From positions 1,674,001 through 1,738,000 of the forward strand of contig CP021220.1 in NCBI GenBank assembly GCA_003999685.1: a stretch of DNA of 64,000 nt, in the 5' to 3' direction. Made by a program: the position numbers and the translations under genes. The notes below the pieces were generated by a model. That model did not search any database. It had not been told where the DNA came from and saw only the letters and a program-made list of their open reading frames with translations. Positions within the stretch are counted from its first letter, which is position 1. Each line of letters starts with the position of its first letter. Of the stretch, positions 1-11,803 are shown one piece after another. The DNA comes from Taiwanofungus camphoratus (lineage: Eukaryota; Basidiomycota; Agaricomycetes; Polyporales; Taiwanofungaceae).

Positions 1-983
1 ACTGTTGTCTTGGTACTGTTCCGACACATTCTCTTTGTTGTTTTGTACAAATGCTAGTAAACAGTCCTGGCTAAGACCTTTTTCTGAAAATCCGAGGTCA
101 TAAGTTGTTGCAGAGTTATTCACAATTTACAGAAAATTGTACAAAGCCGGTGAATGCATAGTAGCTTTCTTTAATCAAGCAGATGACAGACTGCCGTTGT
201 TTAAAGTCTATGAATGATGTCTGTAAACACGACTACTTCATGCTGCCTCCACGAGCGAGACCAATATTAGTCAATCCACTGATTATACACCTGGGCAGAG
301 AAATGTCGAAGAGCGTGATGAAATTGAGGTCTACATATACTAGACGCTGACCCTGGCGTTGTGATATGACTGACCGGGGGGGCTAATACACCACTAGGTA
401 GCGATAATAGCGCTACCATCATTGGACAGTCCTTTGGGTAATCCTCCACATGCGCTGAAGGGAATGAACCTTGGACCTAGTCTTGACCCTGATTTGAATG
501 GTGCTTATCGTCAGGTGAACAGAGCTTACAGGCTGCTCGAGACAGCTGTGAGTCCGACGCCACGAGGCAGAAATGACAGAATAGAAAAGGTGGCAGAGGT
601 TGAATAATTGGCACTTTCGCCTCAGTGCACGGGGACGAGGAGGGATCTGCGGCCGATATGTTATGACCGTCACCTGTTCGAGTGCGGCTAGTTCTCAAGA
701 TCCCAACTCGTTGCGCATTCTGAGCTGTACTGGTATGGGGTCGATGAAAGCCTCGTTTACGATGAACCGAGGCTGGAACAACTTTGTCGAAGCGCGCGGT
801 CGAGCAACTGTTACTGAAAGGGGCCCGTGACCGTCGTGACCACCGTCCATTCCGCTCCGCCTAGCGGAATGCCCTCTGGCGCCGGCGCTGGGCACCCTTT
901 GCCTCGGTCAACGGCCTTACTACATCTTGTACAGGAACAGCCATCTGCATTTTCATCTGCGCTCACAGTTCTCTTGTCGTCGC
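1..983. other. Intergenic, no supported gene
   Basis: This is upstream sequence of the Spp1-like gene. Short open frames occur on both strands, but none has a good start, splice sites and recognisable protein composition together. The last 150 bases or so are pyrimidine-rich and probably hold the 5' leader of the next gene. I see no tRNA or repeat here. Confidence 0.5.
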
Positions 984-3900
984 ATGGCTGCTCGTCGGCT
1001 GGCCATCTCGTCCCTTCTGTGCGCTGACGACGATGCTTCTCACCCACCGCCATCAGCAGCGAGCCCACCGCAAGCTTCTCCGCCTCATATTCCTTCTCAA
1101 TTGCACTCTGTTCTCGGACTGAGCAGTCCCGAAGAGGATTCCCATGATGGTCGATACGACTCCGTGGACCACTTCGATAAAGCAGTGAGGAACGAGTCTA
1201 CCGTCGTAGGCCGAGATGTGGTTCCTCTGTCTTTGCAGCCCGTACAGCTCAGGAGGCACACGCCCTCGCCTCGCACAGAACACGGAGTAGCTTACTCGTC
1301 ACAGGATTTGCATACAGGGCAGCAGTACCTGACATACGAACGCGACGCAGGTCTGACAGGAATACACAGGCAGACTGTCCATCTGAACGAAAGCTACAAC
1401 CTCGTTGACTATCACGGTCGACTTCAAGCTGAATCACTACCACATCACTCGTCCATGAGGTTATCGGATTCTCATCAACAGCAGTCGTATTTTCCTCAAG
1501 GGACCTTATATCCTCTGGCACGACCGTCCTCGTCAAGAAGTGCCCGATCTGATTCCGCGTCGAACTCACTGTCCTACGCTCTTCCGCTTCCCCAGCCTCC
1601 CCATTCGCATTCCCCCACTCAATCACCCGCCTCTGTGTATGATCTGCCTCTCCCTCAACGACATCCATCTCATTCCCCAGTTCTTCCGGCACGCAATGTC
1701 TCTACGTCTCCTGTCAACTATTATCATTCTCTGGCCCTGCCTCGGTCTCCCTACACCAGTTCTCATCAGCTCCATTTTTCTTCTACTCAACCTTCGGTCC
1801 AAATTTCACCTATGGGTGCTTCCAGCCTGTCAACGCACTTTCAGCCCAGTCAACAATCGGCATCTCTTCTCGGGCCACAGCCGCGTAAGTTCTCTCAACC
1901 ACAGTCCTCGGCTGGCCTCGTTGATGCTATACCGACACCTCGCAATACCTCAGCAGCTGCCCTCCCCCACATATTGAATGCTCCGTCGCCCCCTGCGCGT
2001 TCAGTGAGTGGTCTAGGTGGTTTGGATGCTCTTGTGCAAGCTGCGACCGAAGAGAGAAGGAGGCTCAGTGGTGAGATGGCGAGTGTAGGTGATTTCAGGA
2101 GTGATGACAGTCCGCGTCTCAGCAGGAGCCCAGTGACTGAGCGAGCCAGTGTACGGGTCGAACAGGCCCAGCAACAGCCCACTTCGCCACCCGTGTCGAC
2201 ACCGACTCGTTCTCTTTCTGAGCTTCGTTCCGACGTTGGCCGTACAAACTCGAATGTACCACTGTACGTCGGAGGCATTTCTGGCCCAGACGGCGAGCCT
2301 CCCAAGAAGAAACGCCGAAGTTCTGGTGCCTTCGATTCTGGTTTTTCCACAGCAGGTCCTCACACCACTGCCTGTGGCGTTGATACTAGGGCGCTTGCTC
2401 CGGGGAATGCTTCAGTCCAGTATAGCTCCCAGTATAAACGGAAGGTGTATACGCAAGAAGCGTCCAGTTCTACTTTGACGACAAACAGAAGAACGCCGGA
2501 GAACCCTTTACCTGGCATTAAACACGAAGATGTGGGTCAGGATGATAGAATGACCTCAGGCTTAGTGTCACCCTCTCAAAGGAACGTCACAAAAGCTACG
2601 GCTCAGGGAGATTGGCCACGAAGCGAAGAAAACCGGAATGCCCATAAAGTTAAGATCGAAGAGAATAAGGAGGCCAAGAAGGAGCATCAGAAGCGGAACA
2701 AGGTTGTGAAGAAGGACAAGCAACAAAATGCCAGAATATGTCAGGCAAAGGATGGAGCTTCACGTTTGGAGATAAAGGATGTTCGAGAGCAAGATCCGCA
2801 CGAGTGGCTGCTCGAACACTACTCTACACCCTCTCCCCCAAGGCCATCGCATCTTCCGTCCCTCCAGGAGGTCAAGCAGCCTCGGTATCCATCTTTCACT
2901 GCTCAGCCCCCTTCGCACCCCAGCGATATCAACCGTTCCTCCAATGATATTCGTGTTGAAACAAAAAAATTATCCAAGAACGTGCGAAGTCGAACAAGGA
3001 CACCGACCCCGTTATCCATCCTCGAGCAAGAGCTTGAAGGTACCCAGGTGCCGGCAAAGGTGGAAGCAACCGATCCTGATGTCAGTCTAGAGCTTAACTT
3101 GGCTTCAAGCACACGCTATATTGAGAAAGATGACCAGATGGATCTTGACGTCGACGATGAGCTTCTGAGCTTACTGGATGACAAACCATCCCCTAAACAT
3201 GCCTCTCGTCCTAAGCATGGGACACTCACCTTCGTGCATCAAGATGCCCATCAGCGATCGAACCCATCTGAGTCAAATAGAGCGACTCCGGACACCCACT
3301 CAGCGTTGTTACCGTCTGCCTTGCTGTCGAGTTCTAACATGGAGTCAATGCCACCTCCTGCTGGCCATCCAAAGGGAAGCGGGCAAATCGGCTCCGCGAA
3401 GGCGGTTAATCGGTCCGAGGGTACCAGTGCAGCTGCTGGCCACAAGAAGAAGGACAATATACAGAAGGTGAATTTCCGTGTCCGCACCTTGCAGATCGTC
3501 AATTCCTCATGTGAACGTGTTCACAGCCTGTACCGAAGGCGAAGCCGCCTCCCAAGCCGAAAGCCAAGTCCACCGCAAAACCGAGGCCGAAAGCGACCAA
3601 AGTTGGAGCTGCTTCCGCCGCGAGCCCTGCATCTGGCACTCTCACGCCTTCTGTCTCTACGACTTCGGTCAAGAGCAAGAAGGCCTCGCCTCTACCTTGT
3701 TCTATCACCTCAGGAACGAAGCGGTCCGTCTCTACTGCTGCCGGCCCTTCTCGCTCGCGGTCTACGTCTGTGATGCCTGGGGGCTCTGTTGGACCTGATA
3801 CTGATGTGAAAGGACCAGCGGGGGAAGCTGAGGGAGATGGGGAGACTAGGGAGATACAAGATGACAAACTTTATTGCATTTGCAAGACGAGCTACGATGA

Positions 3901-5138
3901 AGATCGGGTGATGATAGCCTGTGATCGGTAGGCAACGTGTTCTGCACGCGCACGCGCGGGTGTCATGGTATCGTTGCGCTTACGCTGTCTTTGCAGGTGC
4001 GACGAATGGTATCACACGCAATGTGTGAACATGCCAGATCTGGAAGTAGACTTGGTCGACCAATTCATTTGTCCGCCATGCATTGAAAGTACGTCTTACA
4101 CATTTTTATTGAAGTTGCTAATACTCATTAATTTTCTTCCAGGCAATCCGCATCTACATCTCCGAACCACATATAGAAGGCGTTGCTTGTTCGGTCTGAA
4201 GCATCTCAATCCCTCATCGCCAAACGCCTGCCACAAACCCGCGCGAGGTGCATTCTCAAAGTACTGCTCTGACAAATGTGGTATTTTATATATGCAATCC
4301 CGCATCGACGCATGGGGAGGAGACAAGGAAAGACTCTGGGAAAGCGTCAAGGATGCCAATAAACGAGAAGGGGTTGTAGTTTGTGTGAAAGAGAGAAACA
4401 GGATTGTCAAGATAGAAGGCGATATGCATGTGTCACCAGAGCAGCAGCAGCAGCCGGACCTTTCTTTGGAGATGGTGAAGCCTTCTCAAACTAAGGTCGA
4501 CCGCGAGTTGGCGCGTTTGGACGCTCAGCTTGAGAAGCTTGAGCAGCGACGGGAGGAATTGAAAAACGAGATGGAAGTAGTGATATGGCGAGAAAAGCTA
4601 GTCGAGTTGGCTACCGCTCGGGCAGAAAACCTGGACGAATGTGGTTGGGATCAGCGGTTATGTTTCGGGGACGATGAGTATGCTGAGTTTGGCGCCGGGG
4701 TCCTGGAGAGCTATGAAGATGCTGGTCAACAAGAGGCTAAAGAAAGCAATGACATGATGCAAGTGGATGTTGAGGACGGCGAATGGTGGTGTAGAGGCAA
4801 AAGGAAATGTGACCGTCATGCTGGGTATGTTTCGTCCTCCTGTATGGCCCTCTTGGATTCTGATCACATTTTGTATGCACAGATGGCAGAAGTTGCGCTC
4901 TGCTGAGGTTTCGTTCGAAAAGCAGACCCTGGAGGACGCGCTTCTCAGGCTTACCACACAAGAACGCGAGATTCGAAAACATATCGAAGATGTTGTGGAT
5001 CCCAAAGCTCAAACATCTGTGCCAGATGTTATGGGGCTCCCTCTACAACCGTTGAACGGCGACGTGTTTGCCAACGGCCTTCCCAAAGCCAAGACTAACG
5101 GTGAAGCAGTTAAGAAAGGCAAAAAGAGGAAGAATTAA
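984..5138 (+). CDS. SPP1: COMPASS (Set1 complex) PHD-finger subunit Spp1/CFP1-like, five exons
   Basis: Spp1 is the PHD-finger subunit of the Set1/COMPASS histone H3K4 methyltransferase and reads H3K4me3 in the nucleus. Predicted exons are 984-3467, 3527-3927, 3997-4088, 4143-4824 and 4883-5138, giving about 1304 residues. The PHD finger begins with YCICKTSYDEDRVMIACD, continues with CDEWYHTQCVN and ends with FICPPCIE, split by two introns. It is followed by the family's second Cys/His block (KYCSDKCGILYM) and a C-terminal coiled coil. The ATG at 984 is the first in frame and opens with MAARRLAISSLLC. The roughly 950 residues before the PHD finger are Ser/Pro/Gln/His-rich and look disordered. 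Yeast Spp1 is only about 350 residues, so this N-terminal extension is unusual. A CXXC domain as in animal CFP1 is not visible. The family call is firm and the function is inferred from it. Confidence 0.85.
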
Positions 5139-5409
5139 TCTGTGTATCCTTATTCGTTCTCACTGTTTTCGATTCCTCGGACCATCTAATTCACGTTGTG
5201 CATTGCTCGCTGGTCAGCTCATTCGTATACCTCACAATCGTCTGATCAATCAATCTTGTAACCCTAGACAGTACTTTATGCGAGTGCAATCGACAAAATC
5301 ACATAACTACATTAAGAATCTCTTGGCGTAATGAATCTGCCAATGTCGAGATCCTCGAAAATGAACGGAGTGGACAATGTCAGGCCGATAATGAGGGTAA
5401 AAAAGTGAA

Positions 5410-6033
5410 TCAATAACCATCGCCTTCTCCACCCTCCTTGCAGAAACCATTCCGCTCGAACAAAACTGAGGCTTTGATCTCTTCGCGTCGCTTTTTAGCC
5501 GTGATCTCTTGCTTGTGATATGGCTCCAGATCATCCCAGGCTACCTGTCTAAGGGGAACCTCATCTTCTTGATCCAGGTCCTATATAGTTCCCAGGAAAT
5601 GAAAGCAATCTCTGTTGACGTGTAAAGGTAGACCTACGACTTCTCCAAGAAGGACTACATTTTCACCACGAATGAGGAACAAGCCACGCCATGCCTCAGC
5701 AAAAAGATCCTGATAATATATTCGCTCCACGGTGTCTTCTAGGACCAAATTCGCTAGAGCCAGTCGGTCTCGTAAAAGTCCGCCCAGATATTGGGAGGGT
5801 ATACTGCTCACCAAACTGATCATAAGATCGTAGCACACCTTGCAGTTTTCTGCCGTCCCTGAGGACCACCAACATCTTTCCTAGCCCGACAGAAAACAGC
5901 AATAGACCAAAAGGGCAGGAATGGAATCATGGTCTCAGGATGTATGCCCTGCCCCCAGTTGACTTGGGATAGACGTACTGTCGACGCAATCCACAAGCGC
6001 CCCTGACGTTGTGAATGGGATTAATGAGTCCAT
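5410..6033 (-). CDS. LSM1: U6 snRNA-associated Sm-like protein Lsm1
   Basis: Lsm1 is the cytoplasmic subunit of the Lsm1-7 ring, which binds oligoadenylated mRNA 3' ends and promotes decapping and decay. Reading the minus strand, the first exon encodes MDSLIPFTTSGALVDCVD. After an intron, Sm motif 1 follows (KMLVVLRDGRKLQGVLRSYD), a second intron interrupts QF-ANLVLEDTVERI, and Sm motif 2 reads LFLIRGENVVLLGEV. A third intron precedes the basic C-terminal tail that Lsm1 uses for RNA binding (KKRREEIKASVLFERNGF). The spliced protein is about 136 residues, slightly shorter than yeast Lsm1. The start is chosen because it restores the conserved FTTSGALVDCVDRKML context, which the frame around 5900 lacks. 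The gene converges on the Spp1 gene, with about 270 bp between the stops. Confidence 0.9.
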
Positions 6034-6164
6034 TGCGCACTGCCCTGGCCGTTGTATACACAGTAGTTGTTGATCTTTGGGTACGGCTGTCAAACTCCGG
6101 TCTGGCAACAAGCGGGTAGAACTATCTACAAGTTATATAAATTTAATTAGGAAACACTGGACGA

Positions 6165-6255
6165 GCTGATATGGCCGAGTCGTTAAGGCGAGTGATTTGA
6201 ATTGCTCATTATCACTTGGGCATTGCCCGCGTAGGTTCAAATCCTGCTGTCAGCG
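6165..6255 (+). tRNA. tRNA-Ser (anticodon TGA) with a 9-bp intron
   Basis: The acceptor stem GCTGATA pairs with TGTCAGC with one G-U pair, followed by discriminator G (6255), as expected for serine. The D stem is GCC/GGC. The anticodon stem is AGTGA/TCACT (6191-6195 and 6212-6216), with anticodon TGA at 6198-6200. A 9-bp intron (6202-6210) sits one base 3' of the anticodon, the canonical position. The long variable arm (GGGC/GCCC) supports a class II serine tRNA, and the T arm is GTAGG-TTCAAAT-CCTGC. No CCA is encoded. Confidence 0.9.
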
Positions 6256-7050
6256 ATGTAAATTCCCTTTTTCTGCCTCCCAGGCACTCCATCGGAATCA
6301 AGGCTATGTGAAATTCTCCGTGCTCTGCTATTGTACCCCAAAAATTTCAGTGATGAAGACATGTATTGACTGACATGCGAAGTTGGTATGTTCCAAGCGA
6401 GTGCTTCAGTGCTTGCTCTACAAAACAATTTCTCGAATCTTCGTACTTCAGGGGCATCGGAATCGGACGTGTCAACGAGAAATATCGAACGTAACTTCCA
6501 AGCTAGTATGCTCTGTTGCAGTATATCACAACTTAAGTAGAATAGACGATTGTTCTGTGATAAAGCTCTGTGAAGACACATCTGGAGGCACGACAGGGCA
6601 CCCGAAACAAAGGCGTGTTGCTATCCCCAGAAAATGATCGCCGCCGAGCAATACTTATAAGCTTATGTAGAGAGCCGACGCCATACGTTATGCGGGAATA
6701 GCATTCCTCTTTGAAGAGACACAAGGTTAATGTAGACGCATTATGGCAAGGATGTAAGGGAACTAAATGTACTAAGGACGAGAGAGCCCATCTCAAGTTG
6801 AAAGTACTAAACACTTCGACAGGAACTATTAGAGCACTAAGGATTTCTGGATTGCTCACAAGGCAGAACTTGTCACGTTTGTTTAGACAAGGTCGAATAC
6901 GAAAGAAAACCGAGCTTGAGGTCAATGTCTGCAGCTCCCTGAGCAAGGCAAAGTGTTTGCACTTTCTTTGCAATTGGAGGACCGATGAGAAAGGCAATGT
7001 ATACTGACGCAATGAAGAATATCGGTATCCAGGTATCCTTCAATAAGCTG
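6256..7050. other. Intergenic between tRNA-Ser and the complex I gene
   Basis: I see no supported gene. A hydrophobic stretch on the minus strand at about 6950-7040 is read only by running past the NDUFA5 stop in another frame and has no ATG of its own. It is therefore taken as 3' UTR. Confidence 0.4.
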
Positions 7051-7508
7051 TTACGATGCTGTCGCCTCCTTGCCAAAATATTGCCATTGTCCAGGCTCAG
7101 GTTTCTCCTCCAATGGCTCCCAACTGAGGAGACCCAGAGTGAGATCACTAGGAGTAACAACCTTGAATGATACAAATGGACATACGCCTTCCACTCGATC
7201 ATATTCGAGACGAGCTTCATCTCGTCTTCCGCGATATCCAGTGACTCCTCTATATGACCCTCACCCAGCTGCTTCTCAGCCTCCTCGATATTTCCATTGG
7301 AGCCCTGCACGATCTTGAGCTTGTGCTGGGTGAATGCCTCCACGCCTTGCCGGTAGACGGATGTTTCCGGAATGGATGAGAGCATGGTGAGAGTAGATTG
7401 GTATGTCTTGACGAGCTCGGGCAGTGGGTCGTGATGGACATGGAGGCCCGTGATGCCCGTAGTTGTCTTACGAAGCTGGTTGAATAGAGGACGTGTAAGG
7501 CGGAACAT
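7051..7508 (-). CDS. NADH:ubiquinone oxidoreductase subunit NDUFA5 (B13) homologue
   Basis: This is an accessory subunit on the peripheral arm of mitochondrial complex I, at the matrix side of the inner membrane. The protein is about 131 residues, starting at the ATG MFRLTRPLFN. It shows the family's ETC complex I conserved region: LVKTYQSTL, YRQGVEAFTQHKLKIV, the acidic helix SLDIAEDEMKLVSNMIEWKAWEPL (given here in two parts by the intron), and GQWQYFGK near the C-terminus. One intron, 7124-7185, splits the alanine of EWKA from WEPL, and splicing is needed to recover the conserved end. The Arg-rich, acid-poor N-terminus suits mitochondrial import. It is transcribed divergently from the bL32m gene 110 bp away. 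Confidence 0.88.
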
Positions 7509-7618
7509 GATGGTTCGTCGCAGCAAGTGCAGTCACCGCTTCAACGCGAAAGGTCGGAGAGCGAATGTGGTGGACTATCAGTACGGTACCGTGACCTACG
7601 CTGTCTTTTTCCACAACG
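7509..7618. promoter_or_regulatory. Short bidirectional promoter shared by two mitochondrial-protein genes
   Basis: Only 110 bp separate the ATG codons of the NDUFA5-like gene (minus) and the bL32m gene (plus). Both transcripts must start within or near this interval. No clear TATA box is visible. Confidence 0.6.
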
Positions 7619-8083
7619 ATGGCAGCTCTGGTATTGCAGCAAACATGGATGGCGTTGCCTGTGTTCAGGCTACGGTTCTCGCGCCCTCTTATTTCAACAG
7701 CGCTATTTCCGGCTTTCTTCCCGTCATCGCAGCCGTTCACCTGGGCGCTGCCTACACTACAATCACTTCTAGAGCTCTTTCCTCCCTTCCTCCTTGCAGT
7801 ACCCAAGAAGAAGACATCACACTCAAGAAAAGCTATGCGTAGCGCAAACAAGGGGTTGAAGGACAAGCGTAGTGAGTCTGCAGGCTTCTGATCGTAGCGA
7901 CATCTCATATTTATACCGTACGTACAAGACCTTGTTCATTGCCCGGGGTGCGGGTCACCTAAGCTGGCTCATAATCTATGTTCGAATTGTTACTCGAGTT
8001 TGAATCGTGCGTGGAAGGCGAAGGCAAAGCAGGGCGAAGATGGTTTGCACTCTGGAGTACCATCTGTGTCTTTGATAGAATGA
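7619..8083 (+). CDS. MRPL32: Mitochondrial large-subunit ribosomal protein bL32m
   Basis: bL32m is a zinc-binding protein of the mitochondrial 54S/39S ribosomal subunit. Exon 1 (7619-7871) encodes a leader rich in Ser, Phe and Arg, then the mature start motif LAVPKKKTSHSRKAMRSANK. In yeast this junction is where the m-AAA protease cuts. A 57-bp intron (7872-7928) is followed by NLVHCPGCGSPKLAHNLCSNC, whose two CxxC pairs (CPGC and CSNC) form the zinc ribbon. The total is 135 residues. Without splicing the frame stops right after GLKDKR, so the intron is required. It shares a promoter region with the NDUFA5 homologue. Confidence 0.9.
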
Positions 8084-8549
8084 TGGTAGGTAACGCAAAA
8101 GGTGAGACTTCAAGTCTCAAAGTGTCACACATTGGATCGCTCATTGTACATTTTGCAACCCCTCAGTTATGTGTACCTTTTATCTTAATTGGACTTAACT
8201 TCGCCTTCGATGGTCATACTTGAGGATCGCTGGCAGCTAGAGCAGAGAGCGGGAGTACTGTCTTTTGCTTTGGGGTTGTAAGCCTGATCCTAGCCTCGGA
8301 GTTTAAAGGGCCTTCGGTCCTTGATTGAGCTGTATGTAGTTTTGAGGCTAAGCACTCAGCTATGTAATATGTTTCAAGTTCTAGCGCTACACATGTGCAA
8401 AATCACAAGCGCATTCATCCGAACGGTGAACCCCGAAGTACTCGATGGTCTCGTGGGGAGATCCTACCACCAATTTCGGTCACGACAGTCATGTGTATGT
8501 GTTGTGCTGACCATGTCGTTTGGTTTGACCTTCCGCACGTCCTTGTTTC
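8084..8549. other. Intergenic, no supported gene
   Basis: This stretch contains the bL32m 3' UTR and the thiolase upstream region. I see no conserved frame, tRNA or repeat. Confidence 0.5.
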
Positions 8550-10290
8550 ATGCTTCGAAAGTTGGCTCAGCGAGGCTCGGTGCCCCTTGTGCGCTCGATG
8601 GCCACGCAGGCGCGTGGTCTTCCTGCCATCCTCGAGAAGAGGCCCGACGACGTAGTCATAACGTTCGCGAAGCGTACTGCCATGGGTCGAGCCAAGAAGG
8701 GCCAGCTGAAAGACACGCCGGTTGATGCGCTCATGCATGCACTGTTCAAGGTAAGTACTGTCAATCTAATCGCAAACAGGCGCCAATTCATGTGTTGTAG
8801 GCAACTCTGGAGAAGACAAAGTTAGATCCTGCCAAGATTGACGACATCTGTGTAGGTCAGTAAACCCTAGAGGCATAGCCACTTGTGTGCGTTAATTTCA
8901 ATGGCACTCTTTGTCTTAGGAACATGTCACCCGCCATCTCCGGCTTATATCTCCCGTGCTGCAGCGCTGGCAGCTGGTATACCTGCGCAAGTCCCTGTTT
9001 CCACTGTGAACCGGTTATGTGCTTCGGGTCTTCAAGCAATCAGAAGTATTGCCAACGCAATTGAAACCGGGCACATATCACTCGGTATGGCGGTGGGAGT
9101 GGAAAGCATGTCGTTGAAGTACATTAGTGTTCACCCTACATAAAGTTTCACTGAGGTCACTGGTACTCACAGCCCGCGTCCCACACCTGAAGTTGTAAAG
9201 GAGGTAGGTGGGAACGCACAAGCATACGATTGTGTGCAGGTCAGTTCCACCACCCCTACGTCCAACTAGATCTTTTCAAAAATAATTCTTTAGCCCATGG
9301 GATGGACATCAGAAATGGTGGCGCAAGCCTACAAGGTACCCCGACAAAAGCAGGATGAATATGCGCTCATATCACACGTCAGAGCGGAGAAGGTAGCCTT
9401 TCGACAATCTTACCAAGACAAAGCTGGTTGACTGCTATTTTTAGGCAACTGCGTCTGGGGTTTTCGCAGAAGAGATCATACCGATCGAATTACAAGGTGC
9501 TGTCGTCTCTGTAGACGATACTATTCGGCCAGGAACAACAGCTGAGACTCTTGCAAAACTCAAACCTGTCTTCCCCGACTGGGGCGAAGCTTCTACAACT
9601 GCAGGAAACGCTAGTGGCTTGGGAGATGGTGCCGCTCTTTGCATATTGATGACAAGAGCACGTGCGATGAAGGAGGGAATGGAAGTACTTGGGAAATATG
9701 TTGCGAGTGCTTTCGTTGGTTTGTCTGATTTTTGTTGATACTGAAGTCATCTGCTCATGGCTACATTGACAGGTGTTGAACCCCGATACATGGGTATTGG
9801 TCCCATCGCGGCTATACCCAAGGTTCTTGCGCAGGTTGGTTTGACCAAAGCGGACGTCGACGTCTACGAGGTAGCTGTCACCACGATTAGCATACTCCTC
9901 AGTGCTAACAGTTCCAAAAGATCAACGAAGCTTTCGCATCGCAGTTCGCTTATTGCGTCGAAGAGCTTCAAATACCCATCTCAAGGATCAATCCCAAGTA
10001 AGGTTGTCAATTGAAATCTAGTTGGACATGTGTTTACGGTTGCATGTTCGATAGCGGAGGATCTATCGCTTTAACACACCCTCTGGGCATGAGTATGTAC
10101 ATCCATTATTTCGCTCGATTCCGTCTTCTCAACAACGTACTTTGGTTTGCCAACCGCAGCTGGAGCTCGTCAGGTTGTAACGGGTCTAGCTGAGCTTCGC
10201 CGGCAAGGTGGCAGTATACTATGCACCAGCATGTGTATAGGCAGCGGGATGGGCGGGGCTGGCATTTTTGTCAACGAGGCTCATTCTTGA
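8550..10290 (+). CDS. 3-ketoacyl-CoA thiolase (acetyl-CoA acyltransferase), ten exons
   Basis: The enzyme cleaves 3-ketoacyl-CoA with CoA in the last step of fatty-acid beta-oxidation. Ten short exons join in frame to about 412 residues. Their approximate ends are 8750, 8855, 9118, 9239, 9392, 9718, 9870, 9997, 10092 and 10290. The nucleophilic cysteine lies in [14 protein letters not shown], the GGS-ALTHPLG segment carries the catalytic histidine, [11 protein letters not shown] matches the NEAFA motif, and the second catalytic cysteine is in [16 protein letters not shown]. Conserved NPRPTPE and [12 protein letters not shown] confirm the 3-ketoacyl class rather than acetoacetyl-CoA thiolase. 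The N-terminus ([20 protein letters not shown]) is basic and lacks an obvious PTS2 nonapeptide, so a mitochondrial location is possible. A second ATG at 8598 could give a shorter form. Confidence 0.9.
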
Positions 10291-10851
10291 GACGTTTTGG
10301 GACATCATCTCGCTACCAGTGAAACACCGAGATTCATTTATCACCCAACTCCACACTACGATAAAACCCACAGTCTGAAGCACCCGTTCATATCAATATC
10401 GCAATACTTTCCAAATGTCACCGATATCACGTAGGATCTACAGGTTGCACATTGCAGCACTAAGTAGACGACAATCGGTTTAAACGACAATAGAGCCACC
10501 CTTTTCTTTGCAGTCTATCATCGCCAAAGAATAGATACAGTAAGTAAAGACCATTTGGCAGGGAGGCATTATATCTGTTGTGATGTCACGTGTGACCGCT
10601 GTCACATACTTGGTCACTCAGACTCGGTTTCGCATTTTCAGCTGTGTATCGTCGCCAAGACTCGACGTCCGGTAAATCTTCGTTTCCCTCAAGGTATGTT
10701 TGGAACTGTTAAATTTGCACTTCTTGTGTCCGTGCTGTTCAAAGTCTTGCACGTTTCGTTGGACTGTGGGATGGATGGTTGCATCTGAGGACAGATGACG
10801 CGGATGTTGACACTTCTTTCGCCTCCCATCTAGCCCTTTCGCCTCCTCAAA
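10291..10851. other. Intergenic, uS3 promoter region
   Basis: I see no supported gene. The last 60 bases before the uS3 ATG are pyrimidine-rich (TTCTTTCGCCTCC-type), as is usual for ribosomal-protein gene leaders. Confidence 0.4.
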
Positions 10852-11803
10852 ATGTCCACCCAGATCAGCAAAAAGCGCAAGTTCGTCGCTGATGGTGTCT
10901 TCCGTGCTGAACTCAACGATTTCTTCACCCGCGAGCTGTCTGAGGAAGGTTACTCGGGCTGTGATGTTCGGGTCACCCATACTCGCACTGAGGTGCGTGT
11001 ACGCAGCGAGCACCTGAACCGTGCAATCGAATGAGTCGATTACTTTGATAGATCATCATTCGCGCTACCCACACTCAGGAGGTCTTGGGTGAAAAGGGCC
11101 GTCGCATCCGCGAGCTTACTGCTCTTGTGCAGAAGCGTTTCAAATTCCCCGAGAACTCCCTTGAGTTGTACGCCGAAAAGGTTCAGTACCGTGGTCTGTC
11201 CGCTATCGCGCAATGTGAGAGTTTGAGATACAAGCTCCTTGGTGGTCTTGCAGTCCGGAGGTAAGTTGACCTTGCATTGGTTGTTGCATCTTAAATGAAA
11301 TCAACTATGAAAGGGCATGCTATGGTGTACTCCGTTTTGTTATGGAGTCCGGCGCGAAGGGCTGTGAAGTTGTCGTTTCGGGCAAGCTTCGTGCGGCTCG
11401 TGCCAAGTCAATGAAGTTCACTGACGGCTTCATGATCCACTCCGGTCAGCCCGCTGTCGACTTCGTTGATTATGCAGTCAGGCATGTCATGCTCAGGCAG
11501 GGTGTGCTTGGTATCAAGGTTAAAATGTGAGTGTTATGTGTAAAATACAAATGAGCAGTCTTGTTGACAATTCACTGTAGCATGAAGGGCTGGGATCCCG
11601 AAGGCCAGCTGGGTCCTCGCAAGCCTCTTCCCGACTCCGTCCAAATCTGCGAGCCGCCACTTGACAAGATCGTCGCCGAACCCACGTCTGAGCAGCGTGA
11701 GCCTGCCACCATTTCGCAGCCAGTACCTCCTGTGGAAGATCCCGCCGCATACCCAGCTCAGGATAACTACCAGCAGCCGTATGAACAACCGGCTGCCTTT
11801 TGA
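10852..11803 (+). CDS. RPS3: 40S ribosomal protein uS3
   Basis: uS3 lies at the mRNA entry channel of the small ribosomal subunit and contains a type-2 KH domain. Four exons (10852-10992, 11052-11260, 11314-11526, 11581-11803) give 261 residues. Recognisable segments are [14 protein letters not shown] at the N-terminus, [20 protein letters not shown] (the KH GxxG loop), [40 protein letters not shown] and [16 protein letters not shown]. The tail is Pro/Gln-rich and variable, as in other fungi. All three introns have GT-AG ends and restore the frame. Confidence 0.95.

Noticed and set aside
6873-7050. Hydrophobic minus-strand stretch resembling a small membrane subunit
   Set aside because: It has no ATG or splice acceptor in frame and is read only by ignoring the NDUFA5 intron and stop.
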